Translations under genes and position numbers: made by a program
The notes under the pieces: generated by a model
Told to the model about the DNA's origin: nothing
The model's input: only the letters and a program-made list of their open reading frames with translations
The model's database searches: none
Assembly (NCBI GenBank): GCA_034509755.1
Contig: CM067546.1
Span: forward strand, 16,846,615 to 16,910,614
Length of the DNA: 64,000 bases
From: Anisodus tanguticus
Taxonomy: Eukaryota; Streptophyta; Magnoliopsida; Solanales; Solanaceae
Direction of reading: 5' to 3'
Part shown: positions 1-11,152 of the stretch, in pieces
Numbering within the stretch: the stretch's first letter is position 1
How the letters are laid out: each line of letters begins with the position of its first letter

Positions 1-492
1 GATAATGGTAGGAAATATGATAATGGGCCATTTCGGAAATTTTGTGACACTCATGGTATATCTTTTCGGTTTTCTTGTCCTTATACGTCCTCGCAAAATG
101 GGAAGGCCGAAAGAAAAATTCGTACCATTAATAATATTGTCCAAACCTTACTAGCTCATGCTTCATTACCCCTATCTTTTTGGTATCATGCGTTACAAAT
201 GGCAACCTACCTCTTTAACATTCTCCCTAACAAAGGTTTAGCATATCAATCCCCACTTAAAATTCTTTACAATAAAGATCCCTCGTATTCTCATATTAAA
301 GTGTTTGGGTGCTTGTGTTATCTACTTTTTTCATCCACTACCATTAATAAACTTCAAGCTAGGTCTACCGCTTGTGTATTTTTGGGTTTTCCGTCTAATC
401 AACATGGTCACAAATGTTTTGATTTATCTTCTAATAAAATTATAATTAGTCGCCATGTTATTTTTTATGAAACCCAATTCTCGTTTGCTTAA
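1..492 (+). pseudogene. copia integrase core, 3' fragment
   Basis: Frame 1 reads DNG at the left edge, then SSQNGKAERK and the long copia integrase tail ending near SRHVIFYETQFSFA. The DNG and the Glu of KAERK correspond to the second Asp and the Glu of the DDE triad; the first Asp is outside the window. In an active element the enzyme joins the cDNA to host DNA. From the window edge the frame stays open to the stop at 490-492. The downstream spacer is not in frame with it. Confidence 0.85.
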
Positions 493-539
493 ATGTCTAA
501 ATCTGTGTCGAGTGCTTATAACCTTTTTGAAGATACTCC

Positions 540-930
540 CTCCCCGTATATTCTACAATAGTGGGCCCACTCTACCCGTGAGTCACATCTGCCAGCAGGC
601 CCATTGCCTGCTAGACAAAATATTCTCCCTACCACACCATCCAGTGACCCAGGCCCATCAGCCACTATTTCTCGGCCAGCAGGCTCACTGCTTGCCGGCC
701 CAATAATTCCTCCTCCAGGGACCATCACTCAGCCAGCAAGCCCACTGCCTACTGACCCAGTAAATTACCCCCCGACCCAGTATCACGGCCAGCAGGCCCA
801 CTACCTGTTGGCCAGTCCCGAGGCAGTTCGCCAACGTCCACGGTCCAGTCCGTTTCTATTTCGAGTCAAGGACCTGTTACTCGTAGCCAAAGGGGTATTT
901 TTAAACCTATACAACATTTTAATTTAAATT
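540..930 (+). other. GC-rich, proline-coding spacer between copia integrase and RT
   Basis: A linker between integrase and RT with several degenerate copies of the phrase CCAGCAGGCCCACTGCCTG (near 592, 675, 733 and 790). Copia polyproteins often have a Ser/Pro-rich linker here. The repeats explain the overlapping open frames on both strands, which I do not consider genes. Confidence 0.6.
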
Positions 931-945
931 CTAATGTCACTAAAT

Positions 946-1346
946 CACCCCTACCATGTAACCTAGTGTCCGCCCTTCATGACCCTAATTGGAAAATGGC
1001 CATAGATGATGAATATAATGCTCTTATTGAAAATAAGATGTGGGAGTTGGTGCCCCATCTGACTGGTGTCAATATTATTCGGTATATGTAGATTTTTAAT
1101 CATAAGGAAAATTCTGACGGTTCGTTTGAGAGGCATAAGGTCCGTCTTTTAGGTGATGGTAAAATTTAACAGGTTGGCGTGGATTGTGGTGAGACGTTTA
1201 GTCCGATGGTCAAACCAGCTACCATTCGCACTGTACTCAGTCTGGATCTCTCGAAAGCATGGCCCATTCATCAGTTGGATGTGAAAAATGCTTTCTTACA
1301 CGGTGATCTTAAGGAGACAGTTTACATGCATCAGAATTTACTATGA
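946..1346 (+). pseudogene. copia reverse transcriptase, N-terminal part, internally deleted
   Basis: Recognisable RT phrases are ALHDPNWKMAIDDEYNAL, the ETFSPMVKPATIRTVLS block and HQLDVKNAFLHGDLKETVYM (first catalytic Asp in DVKNAF). After YMHQNLL the sequence jumps at about 1346 to the C-terminal FLGIVV block, so the YVDD catalytic box and flanking palm region are missing. Two further stops lie at 1088-1090 and 1167-1169. It cannot make an active RT. Confidence 0.85.
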
Positions 1347-2227
1347 AAAACTTGAGACCCTTGAGTTAGTTTTTGGGTATAGTTGTCACTCGTCATGCAT
1401 GTGGTCTATTTTTATCACAGAAGAAGTATGCGACTGAGATTATTGAGAGAGTTGACATGTCATCTTGTAAGTCATCTTCTACTCCGGTTGATACCAAAAC
1501 GAAGCTGAGTGATACTTCTAGCACACCATACGAGAATCCCACCCACTATCGTAGTCTTACAAGGGCTCTTCAGTATCTTACTTTCACAAGACCAGATATT
1601 ACTTATGCAGTACAACAAGTGTATTTATTTATGCATGATCCGCGGATTGAGCACATGCATGTGCTCAAACGCATTATATGATACATACATGGCACACTTG
1701 ATTATGGATTGCATTTATATCCATCATTCGTCTCTACTCTCGTGTCGTATACATATGCTGATTGGGGTGGATGTCCAGATACCAGACGGTCGACATCTGG
1801 TTATTGTATGTTACTTGGTGATAACTTGGTCTCTTGATTGGAAAAACATCAGGCTACATTATTGCGGTCCAGTGCGGAGGCCGAGTATCGTGGGGTAGCC
1901 AATGTGGTGTCTGAGTCATGTTGGCTGTGTAATCTATCTTTAGAGATTCACTTTCCTATTAAGAAAACTACCTTGGTCTACTGTGATAATGTTAGTGCAG
2001 TCTATCTCTCTGGGAATCCGGTCCAACATCAGCGTACTAAACATATCGAGGTGGATATTCACTTTGTTCGCGAAAAGGTAGCTCATGGAAAAGTACGTGT
2101 CTTGCATGTCACATCAATGTACCAAATTGCTGACATCTTTACTAAGGGTCTTCCCTTGGTTATGTTTGAAGATTTTAGGGACAGTCTCAGCGTACGTCAA
2201 CCGCCCGCTATGATTGCGGGGGTGTGA
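1347..2227 (+). pseudogene. copia RT C-terminus and RNase H
   Basis: After the deletion the frame continues with the connection domain (LGIVVTRHACGLFLSQKKY) and the RNase H region. RNase H hallmarks are YADWGGCPDTRRSTSGY, SSAEAEYRG, VYCDNVSAVYLS, RTKHIEVDIHFVRE and the terminal IADIFTKGLP. A stop after HVLKRII (1679-1681) and another near 1835 split the frame. The last stop TGA (2225-2227) overlaps the LTR start, as usual for compact copia elements. Confidence 0.85.
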
Positions 2228-2422
2228 TAGAAACCAAAACCATGTATCTCACGGATAACTTATGTATATTTATGTTACTTACCATATTTTGTAGAATCCT
2301 TGTATAAGTGTAATTAGGATATTAGTATTATAGTAGGAATATGATTTTTCATAGTTAGAGATTGTATGTTGTATATATAAACCTCTTCATTAATAAAAAT
2401 AATTAAGAGATTATTTCTTTCA
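2223..2422 (+). repeat. 3' LTR of the copia element
   Basis: Begins right after a short G-rich tract (GCGGGGG, 2217-2222) acting as polypurine tract, at TGTGATAG (2223) or TGATAG (2225). It ends at ...TTTCTTTCA (2422), giving TG...CA ends and about 200 bp. A TATATAAAC box lies near 2373. The target duplication cannot be checked because the 5' end is missing. Confidence 0.7.
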
Positions 2423-2785
2423 ATAACAACTTAATTGATGGATTGTTTAGCATACTTTAATGTGTTGACAAAATGTTTACAAATATAAAACTTAATACTC
2501 TCACTGTGTTTTATACTTTAATTGAGTGGGCTTTAGCCGCATTAAGAATCCATTCTCTCCAGGCGTGATATTATCAAATTTAATGATATTATAGTTTGCG
2601 TTCAACCACGTATTTATAACCTAGGAAATCAAAATCCTGCTTGATAGGGTGCCTGTAATTCATTGAGTATATTGTATCATTTCTGGAAAAAGAAAAGGCT
2701 TAGTTGATAGATACACTGCCGAATTTTATTGTCTCTGGGACTTCAATATCATTCTAGTGTCGTTATAAAGGCGATATATATATAT
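2423..2785. other. AT-rich spacer, no gene seen
   Basis: No coding potential, repeat or RNA gene recognised. A short (AT)n tract near 2775-2788 directly precedes the foldback. Confidence 0.5.
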
Positions 2786-3159
2786 ATAGTAATATCTTCT
2801 CCTTTTTGTTGGAATAATTTAATTAAGATTTATTGAAGTTCGAATATCTGGAGACATATCAGGTTAAATTAACTCTTCAAGATCAAGAATAAACTAATAA
2901 ACCCCTTGGTGTTCATGGTGATAAGTAAGGAACTATGTACTCAATGAACTGAATTGTGTCTGGCAAAGCGTCAATTGTGATCCAGACTCAATTCAGTTCA
3001 TTGAATATATAGTTCCTTACTTAGCACTATGAACCCCAAGGGGTTTATTAGTTTATTCTTGATCTTGAAGAGTTAATTTAACATGATATGCCTCCAGATA
3101 TACGAACTTCAATAAATCTTAATTAAATTGTTCCAATAAAAAGGAGAAGATATTACTAT
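2786..3159. repeat. Long near-perfect foldback (178-bp inverted repeat arms)
   Basis: Left arm 2786-2963 and right arm 2982-3159 are reverse complements with about 11 mismatches in 178 bp (about 94 percent) and no net indels, around an 18-bp loop (2964-2981). The outer ends read ATAGTAATATCTTCTCC and its complement. No open frame is inside. It fits a foldback MITE or an inverted-repeat locus; a transcript would form a long hairpin and be a good siRNA source (inference). The left flank is an AT dinucleotide tract, so a TA duplication cannot be told apart. Confidence 0.85.
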
Positions 3160-4500
3160 CGTGTTCTTTTTTATTCTGGTGCCTCTTCAAACTACATAAA
3201 GTAATAGTAGTGAATATAGATTTCTAAAATATAATTAATAAAGTTAATTTAGGTAAAATATATCATATTTTCTAAAGGGGAGTGACAAATGAACATGGCC
3301 ATGTAAAAAAGAATCGAGAAAATAATATTGAAAGCGTTCATTAATTAAACGGGTGATATAAGTCTAACTCATTCTCCATCATAATAAAATGGGTTGAAAA
3401 CGTATCAAATACGGTCCGGAGCAGTCAGATGTTGGGTTAAGGATCTCATGTGTTGAACATTTTCAGCTTTTGCAATAGTTTTTGCGGCCGGGAGACTAAG
3501 ATAAAACTAAATATTGTACTAATCTGATTACATAAAATTATGTTGACCGATATTTTTGTAAAGATTTGTAGACTAATTGAAGAAATTAAATGAAGTGAAA
3601 CTGTAAAAATGAGAATCACGTGATAAGTCCATTAAACATGAGACAAGCAATATTAAGCTAATCTGATTACATAAAATTATATTGACCAAATCCATTTAAA
3701 TCTCAAAATTAAATCTCAGTATCGTACACTTGTCTACTTCGAAGTCAAGCCTACTACAATAATAAAGAAAATATTCAAGGCGTATTGTAAGTAAAAACAA
3801 ATAATAGACTACAAAACAGTTGGATTTCTCCATAAAGGCGGACGACTTTGGTCGAGAAAGATTGTAAATCAACTTGGGTTAGAAAATGATGACGAGATTG
3901 ATTCTATGTTGTGTCAACATGGGGGAGGGCCTGCATATCGAAAATGAAGATTATATAATACATGAATATGTTGCACTTTGCTATTTTATGCATTTCTTTA
4001 TAATTTATGGAGAAAAAAAGTAGTATTGTATGATTCACCACCAAGCTATGTACTTTTGTTTTCTTGTTATTGATAGCTTGGGTGTCATATGTACAAGGAT
4101 ATTGTCAAAAAAAATAATCTATTTCATGTGGGTTTTAAATACTTTCTGCAAGAAAATAAACTTACTGAAAGAAATATAACAAAACTAGATCCAGTCTTTT
4201 ATTTTATCTATTCGTTTTTTATATAATAATTTTTGGCAAAAAGTTCTAAATAAAACTTATTTTCGTAGAACACCTATATAATATATGTTAACCTAGTTTC
4301 AACCCGTTCATTAATCATCCAATCTACTTTTGACCGGCATCAAATATGGACGGGCTGGATTTTCTTATTTTTGTTTAATTCATTTTTGACCCGCTAAAAT
4401 TTTCATGGCCTACCCATTTGTCACGCTAGTTGAAGCCCAAGATATTTTATTATTGCTAGTACAATTTAATAAAACAAACTCCAATTTTATTTACTAATTA
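3160..4500. other. AT-rich intergenic DNA with a short direct repeat
   Basis: No gene recognised. A phrase of about 29 bp starting TAATCTGATTACATAAAATTA occurs at 3520-3548 and again near 3659-3687 with one change, possibly a trace of a small duplication or decayed transposon. At 4502 the words ACTCCCTCTATCTGAAA resemble a Stowaway terminus, but no partner end was found. Confidence 0.4.
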
Positions 4501-4639
4501 ATACTCCCTCTATCTGAAAAAGACTTGTGCGGTTTAGAATACTATATCGATCAACACATCTATTTTTTAGTATGAATTCAGATATTGTTTTTAACTTATT
4601 AAAGGGGAAATGATTCAATCTCTTTATGGTGACTAATCG

Positions 4640-5682
4640 ATTGTATTAATCACCAAGTGAACATTACAAAACTGTAGCCCAATTAACTTAATTGGCCAGC
4701 CTATAAAAAACCAACAAACTAACAAAAGCAGCTAAACTAAGGAAGAAACCAGTTAAAACATGAGCTGGTATACAAAGTTCCTTATGCCCCGAGAGGTTCT
4801 AACATTACAAGTATATGCGACTTCCTTTCCCATGGTGTACCATTCTCGGCTCTTCTCGTAAAAAATCCGTTGATTCCCTAGATTCAGCTTGCATAGATAG
4901 TCTGTGTGTAAGCAAGTGTTAAATATACACAATATACATATGTATATTGTGTATATTGTCTCAGATTCTCTAGTCCAAATTACCGTATATAGAGTATATT
5001 TAGGTAATATTTAGTCTCCTAGTTTAGGTAATATGGTAATGTAATTAGTATTGTACACTTACCATAATAATTGTATTACCATAAATGTATAGTTAGTATC
5101 CAAATAGAATAAGGTTTTAGGATTCTCCTATTATGGAAATATGTAACTTGTATAAATAGTCTTTAAATTAATGAAAATAATCAAGGGATTATTTCTTTCA
5201 CACAATATGCATGTGTATATTGTGTATATTGTCTAAGGATTCTCTCGTCCAAATTACCGTATATAGAGTATATAATTAGGTAATATTTAGTCTCTTAGTT
5301 TAGGTAATATTGTAATGTAATTAGTATTGTACATTTACCATAATAATTGTATTACCATAAATGTATAGTTAGTATCCAAATAGAGTAAGGTTTTAGGAAT
5401 AGAATAGGAATAAGATTCTCCTATTATGGAAATATATAACTTGTATAAATAGTCTTTCAATTAATGAAAATAATCAAGGGATTATTTCTTTCAGCAAGTT
5501 TGATTAGTTGCGCAACTTGAGACTTTCCTTTGGAGCATGTTACCTCCAATTGAATATCCTGATCCCAGTCAGTACGGACATAGGAGTTTTTCTAGATCCA
5601 CTCCATGATTTCGTGGCTTACTAGAAGGGAGTATTCACAATGTAAGAAAAGATGATCTCGGTATTCATTGTGAGTCTTGCAC
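4640..5682 (-). pseudogene. L1-type LINE, 3' end of ORF2 (zf-RVT region), split by LTR dimer
   Basis: Read on the minus strand, 5660-5499 gives EYRDHLFLHCEYS, then a ...VAQLIKL tail. This matches the His/Cys zf-RVT zinc-binding region at the C-terminus of plant L1 ORF2 proteins. After removing 4917-5493 and one GCAAG, the frame continues into YTQTIYAS...RRAENG, the expected downstream region, down to about 4790. In-frame stops (one just after MEWI) show it is dead. The 4640 edge is approximate. Confidence 0.65.
4912..5498 (+). mobile_element. Head-to-tail LTR dimer (copia-like) flanked by GCAAG duplication
   Basis: Two LTR copies sit directly next to each other: 4917-5200 (TGTTAAATA...TTTCTTTCA) and 5201-5493 (starting CACAATATGC, lacking the first 11 bp or so, and ending TTTCTTTCA). 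No internal region, PBS or PPT lies between them. GCAAG at 4912-4916 and at 5494-5498 is a 5-bp target site duplication, so the dimer came in as, or was left over from, one insertion. The copies differ by scattered substitutions and a small insertion near 5398-5410. Both keep a TATAAATAG box. Confidence 0.85.
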
Positions 5683-6341
5683 TATCACGCCCCAAAACCG
5701 AGCGAGGTAGACTGGCACTCGGTGTCCTAATTTGACCGAGCAAATCATCTATACGTAAACTTATGCATATTTTAGAGAACCCGAATCAAATAATATAACA
5801 TTCTGAACAAACAAACGAAAGGTTCCACTAGCACATCTATATATATAAGTGGGTCATCGGGCCTGAAACATATGATTGATATAGAATTGTATACATATGA
5901 CCATCAATGTATGTCTATGAGGCCTCTATAATGATGGACATTGTACAACTATCATAATGTCGGGACAGATCCCCGACCTTCCCATAATCTCTATACATCA
6001 ATAAGAATACTAGACACGACTCAACTCTGACTAGAATTGGAGCTCACCACGTGATAGATAAATGTCCGCAAATACCTAACACATAAGTCCCTAACCTGTG
6101 CAATTGAACCTGCGATATGAACATAGCATCCTGATAAAAAGGGACTTGAGTACAAAAAGAATTGTACTCGTATGTTAGGTAGACTGGATAGTATATGAAG
6201 ATACTGAAATTTCTATAAGAAACAAATAAAATATAATCAACGAGTACATAAAAAACTGGGAAATAACATACATAACCACACGTTAAGTCTTAGTGTACTT
6301 AAGTCATTCTGAACATTCTTCTAAAGTTTCCTGATGATATC
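5683..6341 (-). repeat. Ty3/gypsy LTR fragment (minus orientation), first half
   Basis: Starts TATCACGCCCCAAAACCGAGCGAGG, then CACTCGGTG...GACCGAGCAAA, the 3'-terminal block (read on minus) shared with LTRs at 11153, 18934 and 26040 here. It also has the usual GAATTGTACT...TATGTTAGGTAG words. It is cut at 6341 by the ATATC-flanked solo LTR and resumes at 8272. Confidence 0.7.
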
Positions 6342-8276
6342 TGTAACATCCCGTACTTTCGGGCCATGGTTTGAATAGTTAGACGTATGCAAGTAGACTT
6401 GAGGCCAAGGAAATTTTGTTATATTGAGGTGTGCACATCAAGAGCTTAGTATATAAAATGATAAAAACCCCAAAATAATTTTGAACTTAACAAGTGTGAT
6501 GATGGGGATTGAAAATAATATTTGTGTGTGAAAAAGGAGGCTACGAATGAGTAGCATATCATATGATCCTTATTCTTGATTGTACAAGTCTATACACGTG
6601 TTGCACCTAAAAGTTAATTGCTGCCACCAATTTGACAAGCTTGGACAAAATTATGCATTGGAAATTGTGTCAAACTTATCATCTAATATAGTACATCAAT
6701 GCATTAGGAGCATTATGGAAACATATAAATAATATATACGTGTACTTGCAAATAGGGAGGTGGTGGCAGATCCATCGAATGTTGGGATTAGTGGGCCATA
6801 GTACGTATTAATTTTGTTCCTTTCCATTTGGGCTTAAGCAAAATATCACTTGTAGACTTATATATATGCAGCAACCGAATGGTTCTTTTGGTTTCAAAAC
6901 AATATAATCTACTAAGTGGAGCAGCAACATAAATTCAAGGTTTCATTTTTATGAAATTTACCGCAAGTTCTTGAAAAGCAAATCGGAGACTACTTTCTAG
7001 TGAAGTAAGATAATGAGAAGCTTTTATGAAGGCGACTCAAGTTCGATTTGTCATCTACGAGCTCATATCAACATTTAAGATTAACATGTAAAAGGTGGCT
7101 AGTTCCAACACCGTGAGTAGAGGTTAGACATTAAAGGTATGTCAAAGCAAATATTTTCTTCTTTTGGCATGTTCTAAGTACGAAACGTAAACGTAATATT
7201 GTCCCATAAATAGTTCTACTCTTAGTAGTTACGAATGTTCATGTTATTTATTCCTATTGTCAAAACATGTCTAAATTTATTCCTAAATCCTTATTGAGGT
7301 ATATGGGAAAGATGTTAGTATTCATAATGTTAATCGGAGGTGAAGCGACATTACATCACTCCGACAAACTTATAGTGTCATATTATCATATCATTCATGC
7401 ATTATATTCATGTACATACCTTGACCTCAAACGAGTTATATACTCTGCTATATATATGGGTATGGGAAAAGGAAAGGCGTTATATTCACACACCACCTGC
7501 AGCTGGTACAGATCTACACGAAAATGATTATGCCCACAGAGGCCGATATGATATGCTGGGATGCCCACAGAGGCTTGATGGTGTTGTATACACATATGTA
7601 TATGAATGACCGCATTTGCAATGTACATGGCATTTAGGCATATTATGGCCCTCAGAGTTATTATACACATACATGATACTTATGCATATTATGGCCCTCA
7701 GAGGCATTCGGTACAGGTTGGTTGTTTCTTGTATCTTGTTACTTTCAGGTCTCTATTATGCTATTTTTCATGTCTGACATACTATGTACATTATTCGTAC
7801 CAACGTCCCTTTTGTCGGGGGACACTGCGTTTTATGCCCGCAGACTCAGGTAGACAGGGTGACGGTCCGCACTAGTAGGTTGCTGGTTCAACTGATATGG
7901 GAGCACTCTACTTGTTCCAGAGTTGCAGTCTAGTCATGGTACAATATTTTTGATATGCATAGGGGTATGGTAGGCATGTCTCGACCTTATGATGTTACGT
8001 ACTCTTTAGAGTCTTGTAGACAGTTGTCATGTGTATAGTGGTCATGTATGGCCTTGTCGGCCTTGGTATGTCTTTGTATATAGGGTGGGTCCTTCTGGTC
8101 AGAATTTTACATAGATCTTTTTCAGTTTACTATTTCCATATATCAGCAGGGAATCTCGTGGCGGCCTCGTGGTCTATGAAAAGTTACGGTCATATTCTAA
8201 ATATATGATTAATGGTACTCGACAAGTAAGGTCCGGGAGTCCGTCATGGCCCTCCAATTTGGGTAATGACAATATC
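6337..8276 (+). mobile_element. Solo LTR of a Ty3/gypsy element with ATATC duplication
   Basis: The LTR runs from TGTAACATCCCGTACTTTCG (6342) to ...GGGTAATGACA (8271), about 1.93 kb. It is flanked by ATATC at 6337-6341 and 8272-8276. Start and end match the LTRs of element A (49836-52172). It contains two copies of a ~57-bp unit (CATATTATGGCCCTCAGAG..., 7637-7715). No internal region is left, so unequal recombination between LTRs removed it. The small open frames at 7267-7875 are chance frames. Confidence 0.9.
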
Positions 8277-8519
8277 TTTGGGTGCTATATGGAGCAACAC
8301 TCTGAGATCGTTCACTAGAACACTTGGGATAACCGTACATTGGATTTCTTCTTATTTCTTTTCAGAACAATGAGCCATATGAGGCATGTAACATGTAAAA
8401 GTGTACTTCATGCAATGCAAGCTTTGATATAATATATACATAGACCCTATTGGGCCCCATGTAAGGCACAATCTTTCGTACATCATATATATATAAATGA
8501 GCCAAGTGCGAGGCATGAT
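8272..8519 (-). repeat. Gypsy LTR fragment, probable continuation of 5683-6341
   Basis: Starts with the second ATATC copy and has no coding potential. It should be the rest of the host LTR interrupted by the solo LTR. Its own far end (an expected ...TTACA) is not visible, so the host LTR seems truncated by what begins at 8520. Confidence 0.45.
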
Positions 8520-11040
8520 TGTCACAACCAAAATTCTAAGTTGTGATGGCACTTATTTTTCCCACCAATAGGTAAGCAACCCAACAATACTAATAATGAA
8601 GTAAATATGCTGAAGAAATAGAGAGAAGAATCATTATCCATAATACTAAGTCTTATAAATAGAAAATACAGGAATATATAATCCAAGTACGAATAAAAAT
8701 CCACCCAAAAACTGGTATCATAAGTACAAGAGCCTCTAAAGTAGATAATACAAGTCTTATAATCTGAATATATTATCTGAATAGTACGGAATAACAAATA
8801 CTAATAAAAATAGAGGGAGGAGGGTACTTCAGAAGTAAGGCAGCTCACCACGACCTCTGAAATACACTCCGTATGAACTCACTCGATTATGCGAAGTCCA
8901 CTGGTGCTCGGAGTCGAATCTGCACAAAAAGTACAGCAAGTGTATACTGAGTATGAGAAACATGTGTACTTAGTATGTCTTATAAACTGACAACAAAAGA
9001 AGTAGTAACGACATAAGTAGAAAATATCTCATTTTCCTACAAATGCTTAGCCAATATAACCAGAATCATCACCAATATAAGATATAAGAATAATCCACTT
9101 AAGCACTTAATCAGATAAGCACGTAGTCAAATAGTCCAGAATTAGATTTGAGATCAATCATATAATCGAATAAGGACGTAAATAAATGCAATGTAATACA
9201 ACATGCTCCATTTATACACAGAGCTTTTGGGATTGTACGGATGATGTCACCCATGAAGGATTCGTGAGGTTCATATGCCACCCTGAATTATTAGACCTCC
9301 AGGGTCACATCAGGTCCAGGCCTCCAAGACTTAATCATGCTCTGAATCATATGAAATCACTTACCTTTCATTATAATGCAAGTTCTTGTAGGCGTGCACC
9401 CTGATACATTCGTAACCATATGCATGATGAACATATAAAAATATGAAAATCTCAACAAAAATCATGAGTGGATGAGGTTACTAACAATTTGACAAAAACA
9501 ATCATGTATAACACGTAGTACATAACATCTAATGCCCATATACTTTGGCATTCTCGGATCACGATCGGTATCTACTAGTACACCATAACCCAATAAATAC
9601 ACTGGTACTCGTACAAATGTCCATCACACCATGGGTAAGAGACCTCCTACTATGCCCACACTCTTTTATTAATCTATTTTAACCTTCAATTATTTGAAAT
9701 ATCCCCAAGTGAAGTCAAGTCTTAACATAACTCGAAAGTCGAGTAATGTGTCACGAACCCTCAAGCGATCGCCTTTCCATTCTGAAAAGCCTCAAATTGA
9801 TCCAAATCTATCAAATACGCGATCAACATGAGTATATGAGTCCATAGACACCCATATTGCTATACTTATACCCAAAAAAAAAACGGACTCAAAATAGTCG
9901 AACTTGAGTTCCAAGGGAAAAAGCTGGAATTTTATTTCAGAAATAGTTCACCGATACCTAAATAAAATAAATCCAAAACTTTATTCAAAAATAACTATGG
10001 ATTGACCTCCAATTTCATGAAAAGCTAAATTTTAACTTAGGGCTTAAACCCCCAATTTTCCAACCCCAAAGCATAATCTAACTACTAATGAATGATAGAA
10101 ACCAAGAGTAATCAATAAATTTAAGAATAAAATCTTACCACCGAGCTTAAATGAGCCAAATTCCTTTGAAATCCCCTCAATCCGAGCTCTGGAATTTGAA
10201 TTATAGAGGTCTGAAGTCTAAAATTGGACTTGGAGAAGAAATTCACTACCTATCTATCTAACTCATCATGATCGCAGATAGCCGAGTCGCGGTCGCGATG
10301 GTCATTCGCGACATGACCATACTTACATATCGCAATCGCGAGACTTCATTCGTGATCACGATCCACCATGACTCGAACCTAGCCTATGAGCTCCACATGA
10401 GACCGCGAAGACCAGTCCCTCTCTTATTCGTCATCGCGATAGCCTCCGCGCAATGACAAAGGGTTATCTGGTCTGCACCAGCAACGGAAGAACCAACTAT
10501 TGAAAATCTTGGTTTCGACGTTCAAAACCCATTTGGATCCCCCCCGAACACAAATCAAATATGCATTTCAGTCATAAAATACGCTACAAACCTACTTGCG
10601 CACTCCAAACACCACGAAAAGGTTTTCTTAACCCAATGTTGACCATGGTCAACCGTTAATTTTAAACTTATCTAGTTTTCAACCGATGACCCAAAATATT
10701 CCCGAACTCTTCGGAACCCGAACCAACGACTTGACTAAGTCAAAAATCACATTTCGGACCTAATGAAATCGACAAAATTTCAACACAAATGCATTACCCC
10801 AGATGTTGACTTTTGTCAAACTTTCTCATTTTCTTAACTTAAAAATTATAATTTCACTAAATTTGATCCAAAACTCACCCGATTGCCTCAGAAACTGTGT
10901 CACCCATCCGTGAAAGTCATAAATACCAAGACGAATCTATGGGAAGGATTATTTGGGTAATAAGAGTCCAAACGCTCAAATCGACCTTCAATATATCATA
11001 AATATAAATATACCATATTCGGCTTCGTGCGAGGCACAAA
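8520..11040 (-). repeat. Degenerate gypsy LTR-like region (minus orientation)
   Basis: Begins TGTCACAACCAAAATTCTAAG, which read on minus ends ...GGTTGTGACA, a typical gypsy LTR end. No long frame and no pol motif lies inside. At 10268-10460 there is an array of TCGCGATCGCGA-like words, much richer in GC than the surroundings. The far boundary is uncertain; no clean TG or TSD was found near 11040. Confidence 0.5.
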
Positions 11041-11041
11041 C

Positions 11042-11093
<52 letters not shown>
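11041..11093. repeat. (TC)n-(TA)n microsatellite
   Basis: A compound dinucleotide tract: about 11 CT units followed by about 15 TA units. Confidence 0.95.
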
Positions 11094-11152
11094 CTATAAA
11101 AAAATTGGAATTATCTAGCTACGAACTTCATTGATAATTCGTCCCTAAATTT

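Larger units (their letters stand above)
1..2422 (+). mobile_element. Ty1/copia LTR retrotransposon, 3' part (5' end outside window)
   Basis: The order integrase core, proline-rich spacer, reverse transcriptase, RNase H, LTR is that of Ty1/copia elements (integrase before RT). The element enters from the left edge, so its 5' LTR, gag, protease and integrase start are not seen. Stops, frameshifts and a large RT deletion make it inactive. The LTR end (TTTCTTTCA) and the TAAT-AAGRGATTATTTC block before it match the LTR dimer at 4917-5493, so the two are related families. Confidence 0.9.

Noticed and set aside
4502..4560. Second Stowaway MITE
   Set aside because: A CTCCCTC...-like start is present but no matching inverted end or TA pair was found nearby.
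8515..11045. Clean solo LTR with TSD for the 8520 region
   Set aside because: Start is LTR-like, but no end with a matching pentamer to ATGAT could be found, so only a degenerate LTR-like region is annotated.
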